DNA from: an uncultured Oscillospiraceae bacterium
GTDB taxonomy: Bacteria; Bacillota; Clostridia; Oscillospirales; Oscillospiraceae
Reading direction: 5' to 3'
Assembly (NCBI GenBank): GCA_944386995.1
Contig: CALXDF010000075.1
Location: 1 to 44,664 of the forward strand
Length of the DNA: 44,664 nt
Within the stretch, counting starts at the first letter, position 1, and every line of letters begins with the position of its first letter. The notes beneath the pieces are model-generated. The model did no database searches. It was not told where the DNA came from and saw only the letters and a program-made list of their open reading frames with translations. Made by a program: the position numbers and the translations under genes. Shown in pieces: positions 31,746 through 40,253 of this stretch.

Positions 31746-34004
31746 TTACCGGCTTACTTCCATGCCGCGGATGACGTTATCGCTGTCCACCCAGACCGTC
31801 ACGTCCCCGCCGGCTGCCAGCGCAGCGTTCAAATTGCGGAACCAGACGCCGGCATCCTTATCATAGCAGCGGCTGTCGATCCCGCTGTCCACAGTGTAGA
31901 GCACGCCTTTGTAATAGACGCTCTCTCCATTCCTCCATGCACTGGCCGGAACGTTCTTCACCGCATCCAAGATCACCATTTGTGTGATCATCTGGTCGTT
32001 GCCCAGCTGGGTAGAGAACCCGATCCACTGTCCGGTGGAGAGGCCCCGATCCACATTAAACTGGCCCAGCGGCGTGCTAACATGGTCTCTGTCCTGAATG
32101 ATGGTGGTCACCTTGCTGACCACTTCCTCCTGGTTTTCCTCATCATACGTGCTTTCCACTTCCACTCTGACCCGTCCATAGGCAAGGCCCGTGCCGCTTA
32201 CATTGGAAATCACCAGGACATCCACCTTGCCGGCGTAGTTCTTGTGAGCGGCGCTGATCTGCTCCCGCTCGATCACGCCTTCCGGCAGATCATCATATGC
32301 GATGGGCCGCAGCTGTCCGTTGCTTCCGGTCTCATAGATCTGTACATCGCCGGCCAAGGGGGCATCGCCCACCCGTTTATTCGCCACGTAGAAATCACCG
32401 TGGACACTCTGACTGCTCATACGGCTGACCGACACGCCGCTCTTATTGGAAGACACTGTCACCAGCTGCCCGGCATAGCGGGTCAGATCCTCCTGACCGG
32501 CGCTGGCTTCCAAACCGTTGAACAGCGTCAGCTTTCCGGAGCTGTCCACAAAGCCCAGCGCATTGCCGCGGGCAGAAGCACTGGTGGAAACCCCGGCCAC
32601 CCGGTTATTATCCGTCAGCAACAGGGTAATGGTCTGTCCCACCCGGCACTTTGCCAGTGTATCCAGCGCACAGGGCAGCACCTCCAGGTAGCCGTCCTCT
32701 CTGCTGCCGTTGATCCCCTTTGCCTTGATGCGGCTGGGGGCGGCGGCGTTGGGGTAGGCTTCCTCATAATAAACGGTAATTCGGTTATCGCTGATATAAA
32801 CGGTGTTGTTGCTGGAGCTGTAGGTTGCCACGTCAAATGCCTCCAGCGCCCGAGACGTGACCTCCTCCCCGTGTTTGTAGATCCGGTAGTCTGTCCGGTC
32901 AGTGAGCAGGGCGAATCCGTCGGTACTGCCATTCTGGGCAATAATCACCGCATCGTCAGAGGTGGAAGAACCGATAAAAATGGACTCGACCCGTCCGCGG
33001 CCATTGATATACAGCGTGGCCAAGGTGCCCGCACGCAGGTAAGTGAACCGGTCTACGTAGCTGTAGGACTCGTCACCGATATAAACCTTAGCGTCGGTGT
33101 CCACCGTGTATTTGGTCCCGCTGGAGTCGGTAATGACCGTTGTCTCCGCCTTGGCGATGGTAATGTTCCGGCTGGTACCCTCGCTGGTGGGGATAAATGT
33201 AACTGCCTCATTATCCGAATTGAGAATCACAACACCCTTCTGTCCGGACAGCAGGCCCGAGCCGGGTGTCCCCGCCATGACGTAGTCCTGCGCAGATGTC
33301 CGCATGATGGGGTTCCCCGCCGTGTCTCTGGCATTTGCATCCAGCAGGACCGCCTCCTGGGGCGTACCCAGTTTGGTGTAAAACTTGCCACCCTCCTTCT
33401 GGTCACAGTTGAGAAGGTTGACAAACAGCTGTGCAGCCTGGGCACGGTTGATGGCAGTGACGGAGGAGAGGTTCACGCCGTCGCACAGGCCGATGGTCAT
33501 GGCCTGGTCGATATATCCATCGGGCCACACCGCGCTGACATCTTCGTCCTTATAGCCCAGCATCCGCATCAGGATGGTAACGGCCTGGCCGAAGTTGATG
33601 GTATTATTGGGGCCGAAGGTCCCGTCGGCATAGCCGGAGATGAGCTTCGGGTCGCTGCGAACCGCCAGGTTCACGTATCCCGAGGCCCAGTACCCCGGCT
33701 TGACGTCCGGAAAGATGGTATAGTTCTTATAAATACTAGCCCTGTCCCCCTGGCCCATGGCCTCCACGGCCATCTTGCAGAACTGGGCGCGGGTCAGGGT
33801 ACCCGTGGGATTGAACGTCCCGCTGGACATGCCGTCCACCACACCCATCATCTGGAGCACCTCCACATTCTGAGCAGTGGTCATGTCAGTGACATCGCTG
33901 AACCCGCCGATCGCCGACGCCGTCGGCGCCATGGCCGGTGCCATTCCCAGCGCCAGCACCAACGCCAGTGCCAGAGAGGCCAGCCGCTTTTTCCAATGTT
34001 TCAT
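31746..34004 (-). CDS. S-layer homology (SLH) domain surface protein
   Basis: A secreted, cell-wall-attached protein of 752 residues. The N-terminus is a signal peptide (KKRLASLALALVLALGM, then APTASA cleavage site). Three SLH repeats follow at about 32-220 (FSDVTDMTTAQNVEVLQ; FPDVKPGYWASGYVNLA; WPDGYIDQAMTIGLC), which bind pyruvylated wall polymer. The remaining 500 residues are beta-rich with no named domain; they hold recurrent patterns such as VVILNSDNEAVTF and YYKGVLYTVDSG. The start at 34004 follows AAGGAGG; the longer frame is rejected. It is the last gene of the exporter operon (14 bp after the permease), so it may be exported alongside or work with the MacAB-type complex in envelope maintenance. 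Confidence 0.88.
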   Translation of the reverse strand: MKHWKKRLASLALALVLALGMAPAMAPTASAIGGFSDVTDMTTAQNVEVLQMMGVVDGMSSGTFNPTGTLTRAQFCKMAVEAMGQGDRASIYKNYTIFPDVKPGYWASGYVNLAVRSDPKLISGYADGTFGPNNTINFGQAVTILMRMLGYKDEDVSAVWPDGYIDQAMTIGLCDGVNLSSVTAINRAQAAQLFVNLLNCDQKEGGKFYTKLGTPQEAVLLDANARDTAGNPIMRTSAQDYVMAGTPGSGLLSGQKGVVILNSDNEAVTFIPTSEGTSRNITIAKAETTVITDSSGTKYTVDTDAKVYIGDESYSYVDRFTYLRAGTLATLYINGRGRVESIFIGSSTSDDAVIIAQNGSTDGFALLTDRTDYRIYKHGEEVTSRALEAFDVATYSSSNNTVYISDNRITVYYEEAYPNAAAPSRIKAKGINGSREDGYLEVLPCALDTLAKCRVGQTITLLLTDNNRVAGVSTSASARGNALGFVDSSGKLTLFNGLEASAGQEDLTRYAGQLVTVSSNKSGVSVSRMSSQSVHGDFYVANKRVGDAPLAGDVQIYETGSNGQLRPIAYDDLPEGVIEREQISAAHKNYAGKVDVLVISNVSGTGLAYGRVRVEVESTYDEENQEEVVSKVTTIIQDRDHVSTPLGQFNVDRGLSTGQWIGFSTQLGNDQMITQMVILDAVKNVPASAWRNGESVYYKGVLYTVDSGIDSRCYDKDAGVWFRNLNAALAAGGDVTVWVDSDNVIRGMEVSR

Positions 34005-34017
34005 GGTCTTTCCCTCC

Positions 34018-35244
34018 TTATTCCGCCCGCAGAGCCTCCACCGGCTGTAGGCCGGAGGCTTTGATCGCGGGATACATGCCAAAGATGATGCCCAGCACCA
34101 CAGAGAACAGCAGCGCCCCCAGCGTGATGGTCACCGTCGGCCATAACGGCTCTGTGAAATGCAGGATAAATTTCCCGCCCAACAAAGTCAGCATGGTTCC
34201 GAAAATCACCCCGATGATGCCGCCGATGCCGCAGATCATGCCCGCCTCGATGAGGAACTGGGCCACGATGCTCTTCCGCTCGGCGCCGATGGCCCGGCGG
34301 ATCCCGATCTCCTTGGTCCGCTCGGTCACTGTGACCAGCATGATGTTCATGATGCCAATGCCGCCCACGATCAGAGAAATTGCAGCAATGCCGCCCAGCA
34401 CCATGCTCATAGCGGCAGCGGCCTGGTTGCTCTGATTGATATACTGCTGCTCGTTCTGGGCGTAAAAATATCCCTTGTTGTTATTCCAGTCGTTCGGGTC
34501 ACCGCAGATCCCGGTGAGGAACCCGGTCAGCCGGGTCACCACTTCATCGGCGGTGGAACTGCTGGACGCTTTCACATAGAAGTCCGACATATACAGGTCC
34601 TGCCCCAGAGTCCTGGCAGCAGTATAGGGCAGCACGATCACATTGTCAATATAGCTATTGTCGCTGTTGGCCATCTTCTCCACATAGGTCCCGATAACGG
34701 TAAACGGAGTTCCGTTGATCCGGATCTGCTGTCCAACCGGATTGGTCAGATCGAAGAAGTTCCGGGCTGCCACAGCCCCCATGACGCAGACATTGTGGTA
34801 CTCATCTACATCGATTTTGCTGATGTCCCGCCCCTGGTCAACCTGAAAGTTGTTGACAATGGAGTATTGATCGCTGCCCAGATAGACTTGGGGCGACTGC
34901 TCCATGGTAGCGCTGTTTTTGGTTCCGTAGGTTATCGTCACATCCCACAAATTGGCATTGGGGGTGACGCCGTCTGCCAATCCAAGACTGCTGAGATAAA
35001 GGCAGTAGTCATACAGGTCGTCGAAGACGCTGGTACCATTGTAAAGCGTTGCAGAAACAGTGACCTTATTGGTTCCCTGCGCCTCATAGAGCTCCATGGT
35101 CATTTTGTTCTGTCCCATGAGGACCGAAACGATGGCCATTACCGACGCCACGCCGATAATAATGCCCAGCATTGTCAGGAAGGCGCGGCCCTTGTTGTTA
35201 TTGATGGACTTGAAGGCCATTTTGAAAGCCTGACCCAGTTTCAT
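34018..35244 (-). CDS. MacB-type ABC transporter permease
   Basis: A 408-residue membrane protein of the MacB/LolE-FtsX type. It has an N-terminal hydrophobic helix (RAFLTMLGIIIGVASVMAIVSVL), a large extracytoplasmic MacB_PCD domain (about 50-270) and three C-terminal helices (VLGGIAAISLIVGGIGIMNIMLVTVTERTKEIGIRRAIGA; IGGIIGVIFGTMLTLLGG; LLFSVVLGIIFGMYPAIKASGLQPVEALRAE). The TERTKEIGIRRAIGA coupling motif is diagnostic. It exports antimicrobial peptides, lipids or surface proteins, or senses envelope stress. It overlaps the ATPase gene by ATGA, so they are coupled. The MacA-like adaptor lies upstream in the same operon. Confidence 0.93.
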   Translation of the reverse strand: MKLGQAFKMAFKSINNNKGRAFLTMLGIIIGVASVMAIVSVLMGQNKMTMELYEAQGTNKVTVSATLYNGTSVFDDLYDYCLYLSSLGLADGVTPNANLWDVTITYGTKNSATMEQSPQVYLGSDQYSIVNNFQVDQGRDISKIDVDEYHNVCVMGAVAARNFFDLTNPVGQQIRINGTPFTVIGTYVEKMANSDNSYIDNVIVLPYTAARTLGQDLYMSDFYVKASSSSTADEVVTRLTGFLTGICGDPNDWNNNKGYFYAQNEQQYINQSNQAAAAMSMVLGGIAAISLIVGGIGIMNIMLVTVTERTKEIGIRRAIGAERKSIVAQFLIEAGMICGIGGIIGVIFGTMLTLLGGKFILHFTEPLWPTVTITLGALLFSVVLGIIFGMYPAIKASGLQPVEALRAE

Positions 35245-35936
35245 AGCCAGTCCACCTCCTGCTCCTGGTCTTGAATGATCCTGCCGTCGCTGATGCGCAC
35301 CACCCGGCGGGCAGTGGCAGCGATGGAGTTATCATGGGTGATGAGGATGATGGTGCTGCCCTCCTTGTTCAGTTCCTGGAGGAAGCGCAGCACCTCCTTG
35401 CCGGTGTGGCTGTCCAGGGCGCCGGTAGGCTCGTCGGCCATGATGATGGGCGGATGGGTGGCAATGGCCCGGGCAATGGCCACCCGCTGCTGCTGGCCGC
35501 CGGACATCTCCGCCGGGTGATGGCGGTAGCGCTCCGCCACCCCCACCCGCGCCATGGCGTCCATCACCAGCTCCCGCCGCTTGAAGGCAGAGACATTCTG
35601 GTAGATCAACGGCAGCTCCACATTCTCATAGGCTGTGAGGGACTGGATCAGGTTGTAGCCCTGAAAGATAAACCCCACCTGCTTGTTGCGGATGTGGGAG
35701 AGCTGTGCATCGTCCAGCTCCCGCACATCCTGCCCGTCGATGCGATAGGTCCCCCGGGTTGGGATGTCCAGGCATCCCAGGATATTCATGAGGGTGGACT
35801 TGCCGGAGCCGGACTGGCCCACCACCGCCACAAACTCCCCCCGGTCAATGGCGAGGTTCACTCCGTCCAGGGCCCGCACCTCCGCTTCGGTTCCCTCGTT
35901 GTAGATCTTATAGACATTTTCGATATCAATCAGCAT
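35241..35936 (-). CDS. MacB/LolD-type ABC transporter ATPase
   Basis: A 231-residue ATPase that energises the MacB-type permease. Motifs: Walker A GQSGSGKST (about 39-47), Q-loop FQGYNL, signature MSGGQQQRVAIARAIA, Walker B IIMADEPTGALDSHTGKEV and switch ILITHDNSI. It belongs to the three-component MacB group by gene order (adaptor, ATPase, permease) rather than to an importer. It lies 21 bp behind the adaptor and overlaps the permease by four bases. Confidence 0.94.
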   Translation of the reverse strand: MLIDIENVYKIYNEGTEAEVRALDGVNLAIDRGEFVAVVGQSGSGKSTLMNILGCLDIPTRGTYRIDGQDVRELDDAQLSHIRNKQVGFIFQGYNLIQSLTAYENVELPLIYQNVSAFKRRELVMDAMARVGVAERYRHHPAEMSGGQQQRVAIARAIATHPPIIMADEPTGALDSHTGKEVLRFLQELNKEGSTIILITHDNSIAATARRVVRISDGRIIQDQEQEVDWL

Positions 35937-35957
35937 GCTGACACCTCGTTTCCCCCA

Positions 35958-37664
35958 TCAGCCGTAGGAGTTGCTGCGCAGCATCTGGGTAAAGACCACA
36001 TCCCCTTCGTTCAGGCCGGAGATGATCTCTACATTGTTCTTGTCGGAAATGCCGGTCTCCACAGGCACGGCGTAGAATCCTTCCGCCGGAACACCCACGG
36101 TGCTGCCGTCCACATCCACAGCATTGTCCGGCCGCTGGTCGGTCTGAAGGAATACCACGCTGAGCGTCTCGCCCGTCTCGGCATCCGGAATATACTTTAC
36201 ACACTGGATCGGCAGCACCAGGCAGTTGTCGCTCTGACTGGCCACCAGGCTGTAGGTAACCGAGGCGCCGGTATACATCTGTCCCTCCGGATTATCCACC
36301 AGAATGGTGGCGGTATATGTAGCCACGCCGTTGTTCATCTCCGGACTCAGATTCACCTTGTCTACGGTGCCGCTGAACTGAGTTCCCCACTGATCGATGT
36401 CCACATACATTCCCTGCTTGATATAGGCAATATTCCGCTCGTCCACCTTGGCGGTGACCTCAATGACGCTGGTATCAGAGATGTTGATAACAGCCATCTT
36501 CTCCGTGATCTCCTGGCCGGGGCTGATAGCAAGGCCGATGACTGTACCGGCAATGGGGGCCACTGCATTGAGGTTGGCAAGATTCTCTTCCGCCTCTGTC
36601 AGGGACTCCTTGGCCGTGCGCAGGGCCTCCTCGGCATTGAAGATGGCCGTCTGGTTGTCGTCGCCGCTGATGCGCATCAGGCTCTGGCCTGCAGATACAT
36701 CCAGGAAGTTCATCATATCCACCCACTGGATCTCCCCGCTGACTTTCGTCTTGACGTCTACCGTCCGGTTGTACTCCAGTTTTCCCTGCTCATAGGGATA
36801 GATCTCCTGGCCGTTGGAAGAGATCACGGCGCTGGCCAGCATATCCTTGGTCAGTACACCGGGGTTATCCAGCTCAATAATCGCTTGAAAGAGCTTGGAA
36901 CCCTCGTCAGAGATGCGGCTGACCTTGTTGACTTCCACCACGCGGCCTTCCCGGGACTCCATCACCGCCGGGATGGAGACCGTGACCTTCTGGCCCACAT
37001 AGATGTCATTCTCATAGGCGTAGCTGTAATACTGTTCCAGGCGCATCACATGGTCATCCACCAGCTGGGCGATGGTGACGTCGCTGCCGATTTCCTGGCC
37101 AACCTCATACTCGTTCTCAATCCCCATGAGCTTTCCGGCGAATTCCGCCGTCACCGTCAGATTGTCGGCGGCCTCATACAGATTGTTCAATTCCTTTTCC
37201 CGGACCTCCACCTCGGTACGGGCCTTGTTCACCAGGTCCTGGGCTGCTGGGCTGTCGATGGAAAACAGGGGCGTCCCCGCCTCCACCACGTCACCCTCGT
37301 TGACATATACATCCACAACCGTACCGGCGGTGGTAATGGTAATGGATTCCGACTGCTTGGCATTGGCCGTTCCGCTGCCCTCCACAGTACTGGTGATGGA
37401 GCCGACCGTCACCATGTCGGTCAGGATCTGGGAATCTCCCTCATTGGGGGCAAGCAGCTTCACCATTCCCCAGATCAGCCCGCCGGCCACCACGGCCAGC
37501 ACCAGGATCATAATCAGCCGCTTGCGCTTCTTCGGACTTTTCCAAAGGCCCCGCAGGGGGCCGGACTTTTTTTCCGGTGCCGTGCCGGCACGCTCCTCCT
37601 CTACTACCGGTGTGGTCTGGGGAGTGGTCTCCTCAGTCTCAGGAGTATGGATCAAATCATTCAT
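35958..37664 (-). CDS. MacA/HlyD-type efflux adaptor protein
   Basis: A 568-residue membrane-anchored adaptor. A cytoplasmic Glu/Thr-rich and basic N-terminus is followed by one hydrophobic helix (about 53-76, RLIMILVLAVVAGGLIWGM). Outside, it has lipoyl/barrel-sandwich segments (GTVVDVYVNEGDVVEAGTPLFSIDS), a coiled-coil hairpin (EEALRTAKESLTEAEENLANL) and beta-barrel domains, ending in IISGLNEGDVVFTQ. In Gram-positive bacteria such proteins work with MacB-type complexes, here encoded directly downstream. At 568 residues it is longer than typical MacA (about 370), owing to extra barrel and inserted segments. The start at 37664 follows AGGAAG. It is the first gene of the operon and follows the PhoP-like repeat promoter. 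Confidence 0.9.
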   Translation of the reverse strand: MNDLIHTPETEETTPQTTPVVEEERAGTAPEKKSGPLRGLWKSPKKRKRLIMILVLAVVAGGLIWGMVKLLAPNEGDSQILTDMVTVGSITSTVEGSGTANAKQSESITITTAGTVVDVYVNEGDVVEAGTPLFSIDSPAAQDLVNKARTEVEVREKELNNLYEAADNLTVTAEFAGKLMGIENEYEVGQEIGSDVTIAQLVDDHVMRLEQYYSYAYENDIYVGQKVTVSIPAVMESREGRVVEVNKVSRISDEGSKLFQAIIELDNPGVLTKDMLASAVISSNGQEIYPYEQGKLEYNRTVDVKTKVSGEIQWVDMMNFLDVSAGQSLMRISGDDNQTAIFNAEEALRTAKESLTEAEENLANLNAVAPIAGTVIGLAISPGQEITEKMAVINISDTSVIEVTAKVDERNIAYIKQGMYVDIDQWGTQFSGTVDKVNLSPEMNNGVATYTATILVDNPEGQMYTGASVTYSLVASQSDNCLVLPIQCVKYIPDAETGETLSVVFLQTDQRPDNAVDVDGSTVGVPAEGFYAVPVETGISDKNNVEIISGLNEGDVVFTQMLRSNSYG

Positions 37665-37709
37665 ATACACGCTTCCTTTCCTCTGCCGGAGCAATTGACT
37701 GCAAGAGCG

Positions 37710-37739
37710 ATAGTACGGTAACCGCACCCGTTTCGTCAA
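37710..37739 (-). promoter_or_regulatory. SigmaA promoter of the exporter operon
   Basis: Minus strand: TTGACG (37739-37734), 18-bp spacer, TACTAT (37715-37710). The 11-bp-period repeats begin directly at the -35 box. Confidence 0.65.
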
Positions 37740-37778
37740 CTACAATTCCGCTACAAAAGGGTTACAATTCCGGTAACA
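37740..37778. promoter_or_regulatory. Four direct repeats with an 11-bp period next to the exporter -35 box
   Basis: CTACAA (37740), CTACAA (37751), TTACAA (37762) and GTAACA (37773) begin every 11 bp, with 5-bp gaps (TTCCG, AAGGG, TTCCG). This layout is that of PhoP/OmpR-family response-regulator sites (PhoP boxes TTAACA-like with 5-bp linkers in Bacillus). The adjacency to a promoter suggests activation. No response regulator is encoded in the window. Confidence 0.6.
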
Positions 37779-37831
37779 ATCACGTCTTGTCCCGATTGTA
37801 CCACAGATTTTGCCCAGATGCAGTCGGAAAA

Positions 37832-37850
37832 CTTTAAGATTTTCTTAAGG
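37832..37850. promoter_or_regulatory. Second 11-bp-period element CTTTAAG...CTTAAGG
   Basis: TTTAAG (37833) and CTTAAG (37844) repeat at 11 bp around ATTTT, a layout often seen for OmpR-family regulators such as VanR types in Firmicutes. It lies between the divergent exporter and T-box transcripts and could serve either. Confidence 0.45.
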
Positions 37851-37951
37851 TTTTGTTCTCCCAGTCCCGGCGCTCTTGTTCCTTGTGAATATAGACGGAT
37901 TTTTCTCCGCGGATGTTCCCTCCGCCTCCACAAATCGTTCAAATTTTTCAC

Positions 37952-37980
37952 TTGACAAGAGGCGGTCTCTGTGCTACACT
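37952..37980 (+). promoter_or_regulatory. SigmaA promoter of the T-box/trpB transcript
   Basis: TTGACA (37952-37957), 17-bp spacer, TACACT (37975-37980), directly upstream of the T-box leader. Confidence 0.8.
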
Positions 37981-37986
37981 GCACCC

Positions 37987-38265
37987 ATACAAACCAGTGA
38001 GAAAGTGTAAGTAGCGCAGGAGTGTACCTTGCAGAGAGCCGCTGTTGGTGGAAATGCGGCAGGGATGGCCTGGGTGAATGGGCTTTCGAGGGCGGACCGA
38101 ATGTGGCTGCATTATTAGGCGAGCCGGAGGGGATCTCCGTTATCAAAGCCGGCGTATGGTAGTACGCACTAAGTGGGCGGGAATTTCCCGTCAAGCCGGG
38201 TGGCACCGCAGAAGTGAGTCGCTTCTGTCCCAGCACAGATCTGCTGAGGGACAGGGGCGTTTTTT
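37987..38265 (+). promoter_or_regulatory. T-box leader, probably tRNA-Trp-specific
   Basis: This is a T-box riboregulator that reads uncharged tRNA. AGAGAGCC (38033-38040) begins the typical stem I. GGGTGGCACCGC (38198-38209) is the T-box core; its UGGC bulge would pair with tRNA 3' GCCA, i.e. a tRNA with discriminator G, which bacterial tRNA-Trp has. The likely specifier is UGG at 38079-38081 in GAAUGGGCUUUCGAGG. A terminator stem (38225-38254) with U6 (38260-38265) ends the leader; the antiterminator uses the T-box. Uncharged tRNA-Trp would allow transcription of trpB. The exact specifier is inferred by analogy to clostridial T-boxes and not modelled. Confidence 0.85.
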
Positions 38266-38325
38266 GTTGCCCTGACAGGCGACCTCTCCTTGTCCTGGCA
38301 GCAATTTTGAAAGGAGAACACAACC

Positions 38326-39699
38326 ATGAGCGAGAACAAGATCCCTTACAAGATTTATCTGAGCGAGGATGAGATGCCGAAGGCCTGGTATAATCTCCGT
38401 GCGGACATGAAGAACAAGCCGGCCCCCCTGCTCAACCCCGCCACCCATCAGCCCATGACCCGGCAGGAGCTGGACGGCGTGTTCTGCGATGAACTGGTCC
38501 AGCAGGAGCTGGATAACACCACCCCCTACTTTGAAATTCCCCGGGAGATCCGGGACTTCTACAAGATGTACCGTCCTTCCCCCTTGGTCCGGGCCTACTG
38601 CCTGGAGGAGGCCCTGGACACCCCTGCCAAAATCTACTACAAATTTGAGGGCAACAACACCTCCGGTTCCCACAAATTGAACTCCGCCATCGCCCAGGCC
38701 TACTATGCCAAAAACCAGGGGCTCAAGGGTGTCACCACTGAGACCGGCGCCGGCCAGTGGGGCACGGCTCTGGCCATGGCCTGCGGCTACCTGGGCCTGG
38801 ACTGCAAAGTTTATATGGTCAAATGCTCCTATGAGCAGAAGCCATTCCGCCGGGAGGTCATGCGGGTCTATGGAGCCAGCGTCACCCCCTCTCCCTCCAA
38901 CACCACCGCCGTGGGCCGCAAAATCCTGGAGAAGGACCCCAATACCACCGGCTCCCTGGGCTGCGCCATCAGTGAGGCTGTGGAAGCGGCCACCTCTACC
39001 CCGGGCTACCGCTATGTGCTGGGCAGCGTTCTCAACCAGGTGATGCTCCACCAGTCCATCATCGGCCTGGAGAGCAAGATCGCCCTGGACAAGTACGGCG
39101 TCAAGCCCGATATCATCATCGGCTGTGCCGGCGGCGGCAGCAACCTGGGCGGCCTCATCGCCCCCTTTATGGGCGAGAAGCTCCGGGGCGAGGCGGATTA
39201 CCGCATTATCGCCGTGGAGCCGGCCAGCTGCCCCTCTTTCACCCGGGGCACCTTTGCCTATGACTTCTGCGACACCGGCATGGTCTGCCCCCTGGCCAAG
39301 ATGTACACCCTTGGCAGCGGCTTCATTCCCTCCGCCAATCACGCCGGCGGCCTTCGCTACCACGGCATGAGCCCGGTCCTCAGTCAGCTCTATCATGACG
39401 GACTTATGGAAGCCACCTCTGTTAAGCAGACCGACGTGTTTGATGCCGCCGAACGTTTTGCCCGGGTGGAGGGCATCCTGCCCGCCCCCGAGTCCAGCCA
39501 CGCCATTAAAGTGGCAATTGACGAAGCGCTCAGGTGCAAGGAGACCGGCGAGGAGAAAACGATCCTTTTCGGCCTCACCGGCACCGGCTACTTCGATCTC
39601 TATGCCTATGAGGCTTTCCATGACGGAAAAATGAGCGACTATATTCCCACGGATGAGGAGATCGCCCGGAGTCTCAGCCAGCTGCCCCAGGTGGACTGA
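38326..39699 (+). CDS. Tryptophan synthase beta chain, TrpB2 type
   Basis: A PLP enzyme that joins indole with serine (or O-phosphoserine in some TrpB2) to make tryptophan. At 457 residues it has the longer TrpB2 length. The PLP Lys is K117 in NNTSGSHKLNSA; TETGAGQWGTALAMACGY and IIGCAGGGSNLGGLIAPFMG bind substrate and phosphate. The N-terminal 90 residues are the TrpB2 extension (YKIYLSEDEMPKAWYNL). No trpA or other trp genes are in the window, so it may recycle indole made by the gut community or use indole from elsewhere. The T-box in front supports control by tryptophan supply. Confidence 0.93.
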   Translation: MSENKIPYKIYLSEDEMPKAWYNLRADMKNKPAPLLNPATHQPMTRQELDGVFCDELVQQELDNTTPYFEIPREIRDFYKMYRPSPLVRAYCLEEALDTPAKIYYKFEGNNTSGSHKLNSAIAQAYYAKNQGLKGVTTETGAGQWGTALAMACGYLGLDCKVYMVKCSYEQKPFRREVMRVYGASVTPSPSNTTAVGRKILEKDPNTTGSLGCAISEAVEAATSTPGYRYVLGSVLNQVMLHQSIIGLESKIALDKYGVKPDIIIGCAGGGSNLGGLIAPFMGEKLRGEADYRIIAVEPASCPSFTRGTFAYDFCDTGMVCPLAKMYTLGSGFIPSANHAGGLRYHGMSPVLSQLYHDGLMEATSVKQTDVFDAAERFARVEGILPAPESSHAIKVAIDEALRCKETGEEKTILFGLTGTGYFDLYAYEAFHDGKMSDYIPTDEEIARSLSQLPQVD

Positions 39700-39742
39700 T
39701 CGCTCCCCCGGTGCGGTCGGCTGTGATCGCTGCAATCCTTGT

Positions 39743-39810
39743 AACAGAAGAGAATTCCCATCCGTCTGCGGTGGGGGAGGTCATTGCCTTCCCCACCGTT
39801 CTTCTGTTTT
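39743..39810 (+). terminator. Terminator of trpB
   Basis: Outer arms AACAGAAG/CTTCTGTT and inner arms CGGTGGGG-AGG/CCT-TCCCCACCG form a long stem followed by TTTT (39807-39810). It lies 44 bp beyond the stop. Confidence 0.8.
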
Positions 39811-39886
39811 CGTCAGGCCGCATCCGGTTCCGTCCCTTTGTACAAATTGACGGAAATTTTTTCTGAAAATATTCTGCGACTTGTCC

Positions 39887-39915
39887 TTGCAAAATTTCGC
39901 GTTTTGGAGTATAGT
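39887..39915 (+). promoter_or_regulatory. SigmaA promoter of the His-rich/CooT gene cluster
   Basis: TTGCAA (39887-39892), 17-bp spacer, TATAGT (39910-39915), about 45 nt before ATG 39960. Confidence 0.7.
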
Positions 39916-39959
39916 GCTAGTAGTTAAAAATATGTCAAAATGAGATTGGAGCAAACGAC

Positions 39960-40247
39960 ATGGAACACATCCATGAACATGATCATCCCCACACCCACTC
40001 CCATGACCATCCCCACCCCCACGAGCATGTGCATGCCGGCGAGGGCGAGGGGAAGGTGGTCGCCGTCCTCAACTACATGCTGGAGCACAATGTGCACCAC
40101 TGCGCAGAACTGAAAGAGATGGCCGCCACGCTCTCCGGTGAAGCACAGCACCAGCTGTTCCATGCCGTGGAAGCGTTTGAGGAGGCAAACGGTCACCTGG
40201 CCCGGGCGGTGGAGGAACTGAAAAAGCAAGAACACGAAAAGGAGTGA
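39960..40247 (+). CDS. Small His-rich protein, candidate nickel-handling factor
   Basis: A 95-residue cytoplasmic protein. From residue 3 to 25 every second residue is His (12 in all), a strong divalent-metal-binding tract. After a Gly/Glu linker comes an amphipathic helical region of about 65 residues (VVAVLNYMLEHNVHHCAELKEM and a Lys/Glu-rich C-terminal helix). It is followed six bases after its stop by a CooT-like gene and then by metF, cooC and CODH/ACS subunits, so a role in nickel storage or delivery to CODH/ACS is the natural guess, like Hpn, HypB or CooJ tails. I recognise no named family for the helical part. Start 39960 has a promoter 45 nt upstream and TTGGAGC before it. Confidence 0.8.
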   Translation: MEHIHEHDHPHTHSHDHPHPHEHVHAGEGEGKVVAVLNYMLEHNVHHCAELKEMAATLSGEAQHQLFHAVEAFEEANGHLARAVEELKKQEHEKE

Positions 40248-40253
40248 AGTACC

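Noticed and set aside
31719..34064. Long plus-strand open frame opposite the SLH gene
   Set aside because: The antisense frame gives a composition unlike a protein and overlaps the whole SLH gene, which has a signal peptide, ribosome site and SLH repeats.
35271..37721. 816-residue plus-strand open frame opposite the exporter genes
   Set aside because: Shadow of the ATPase and adaptor genes on the other strand; no family motif.
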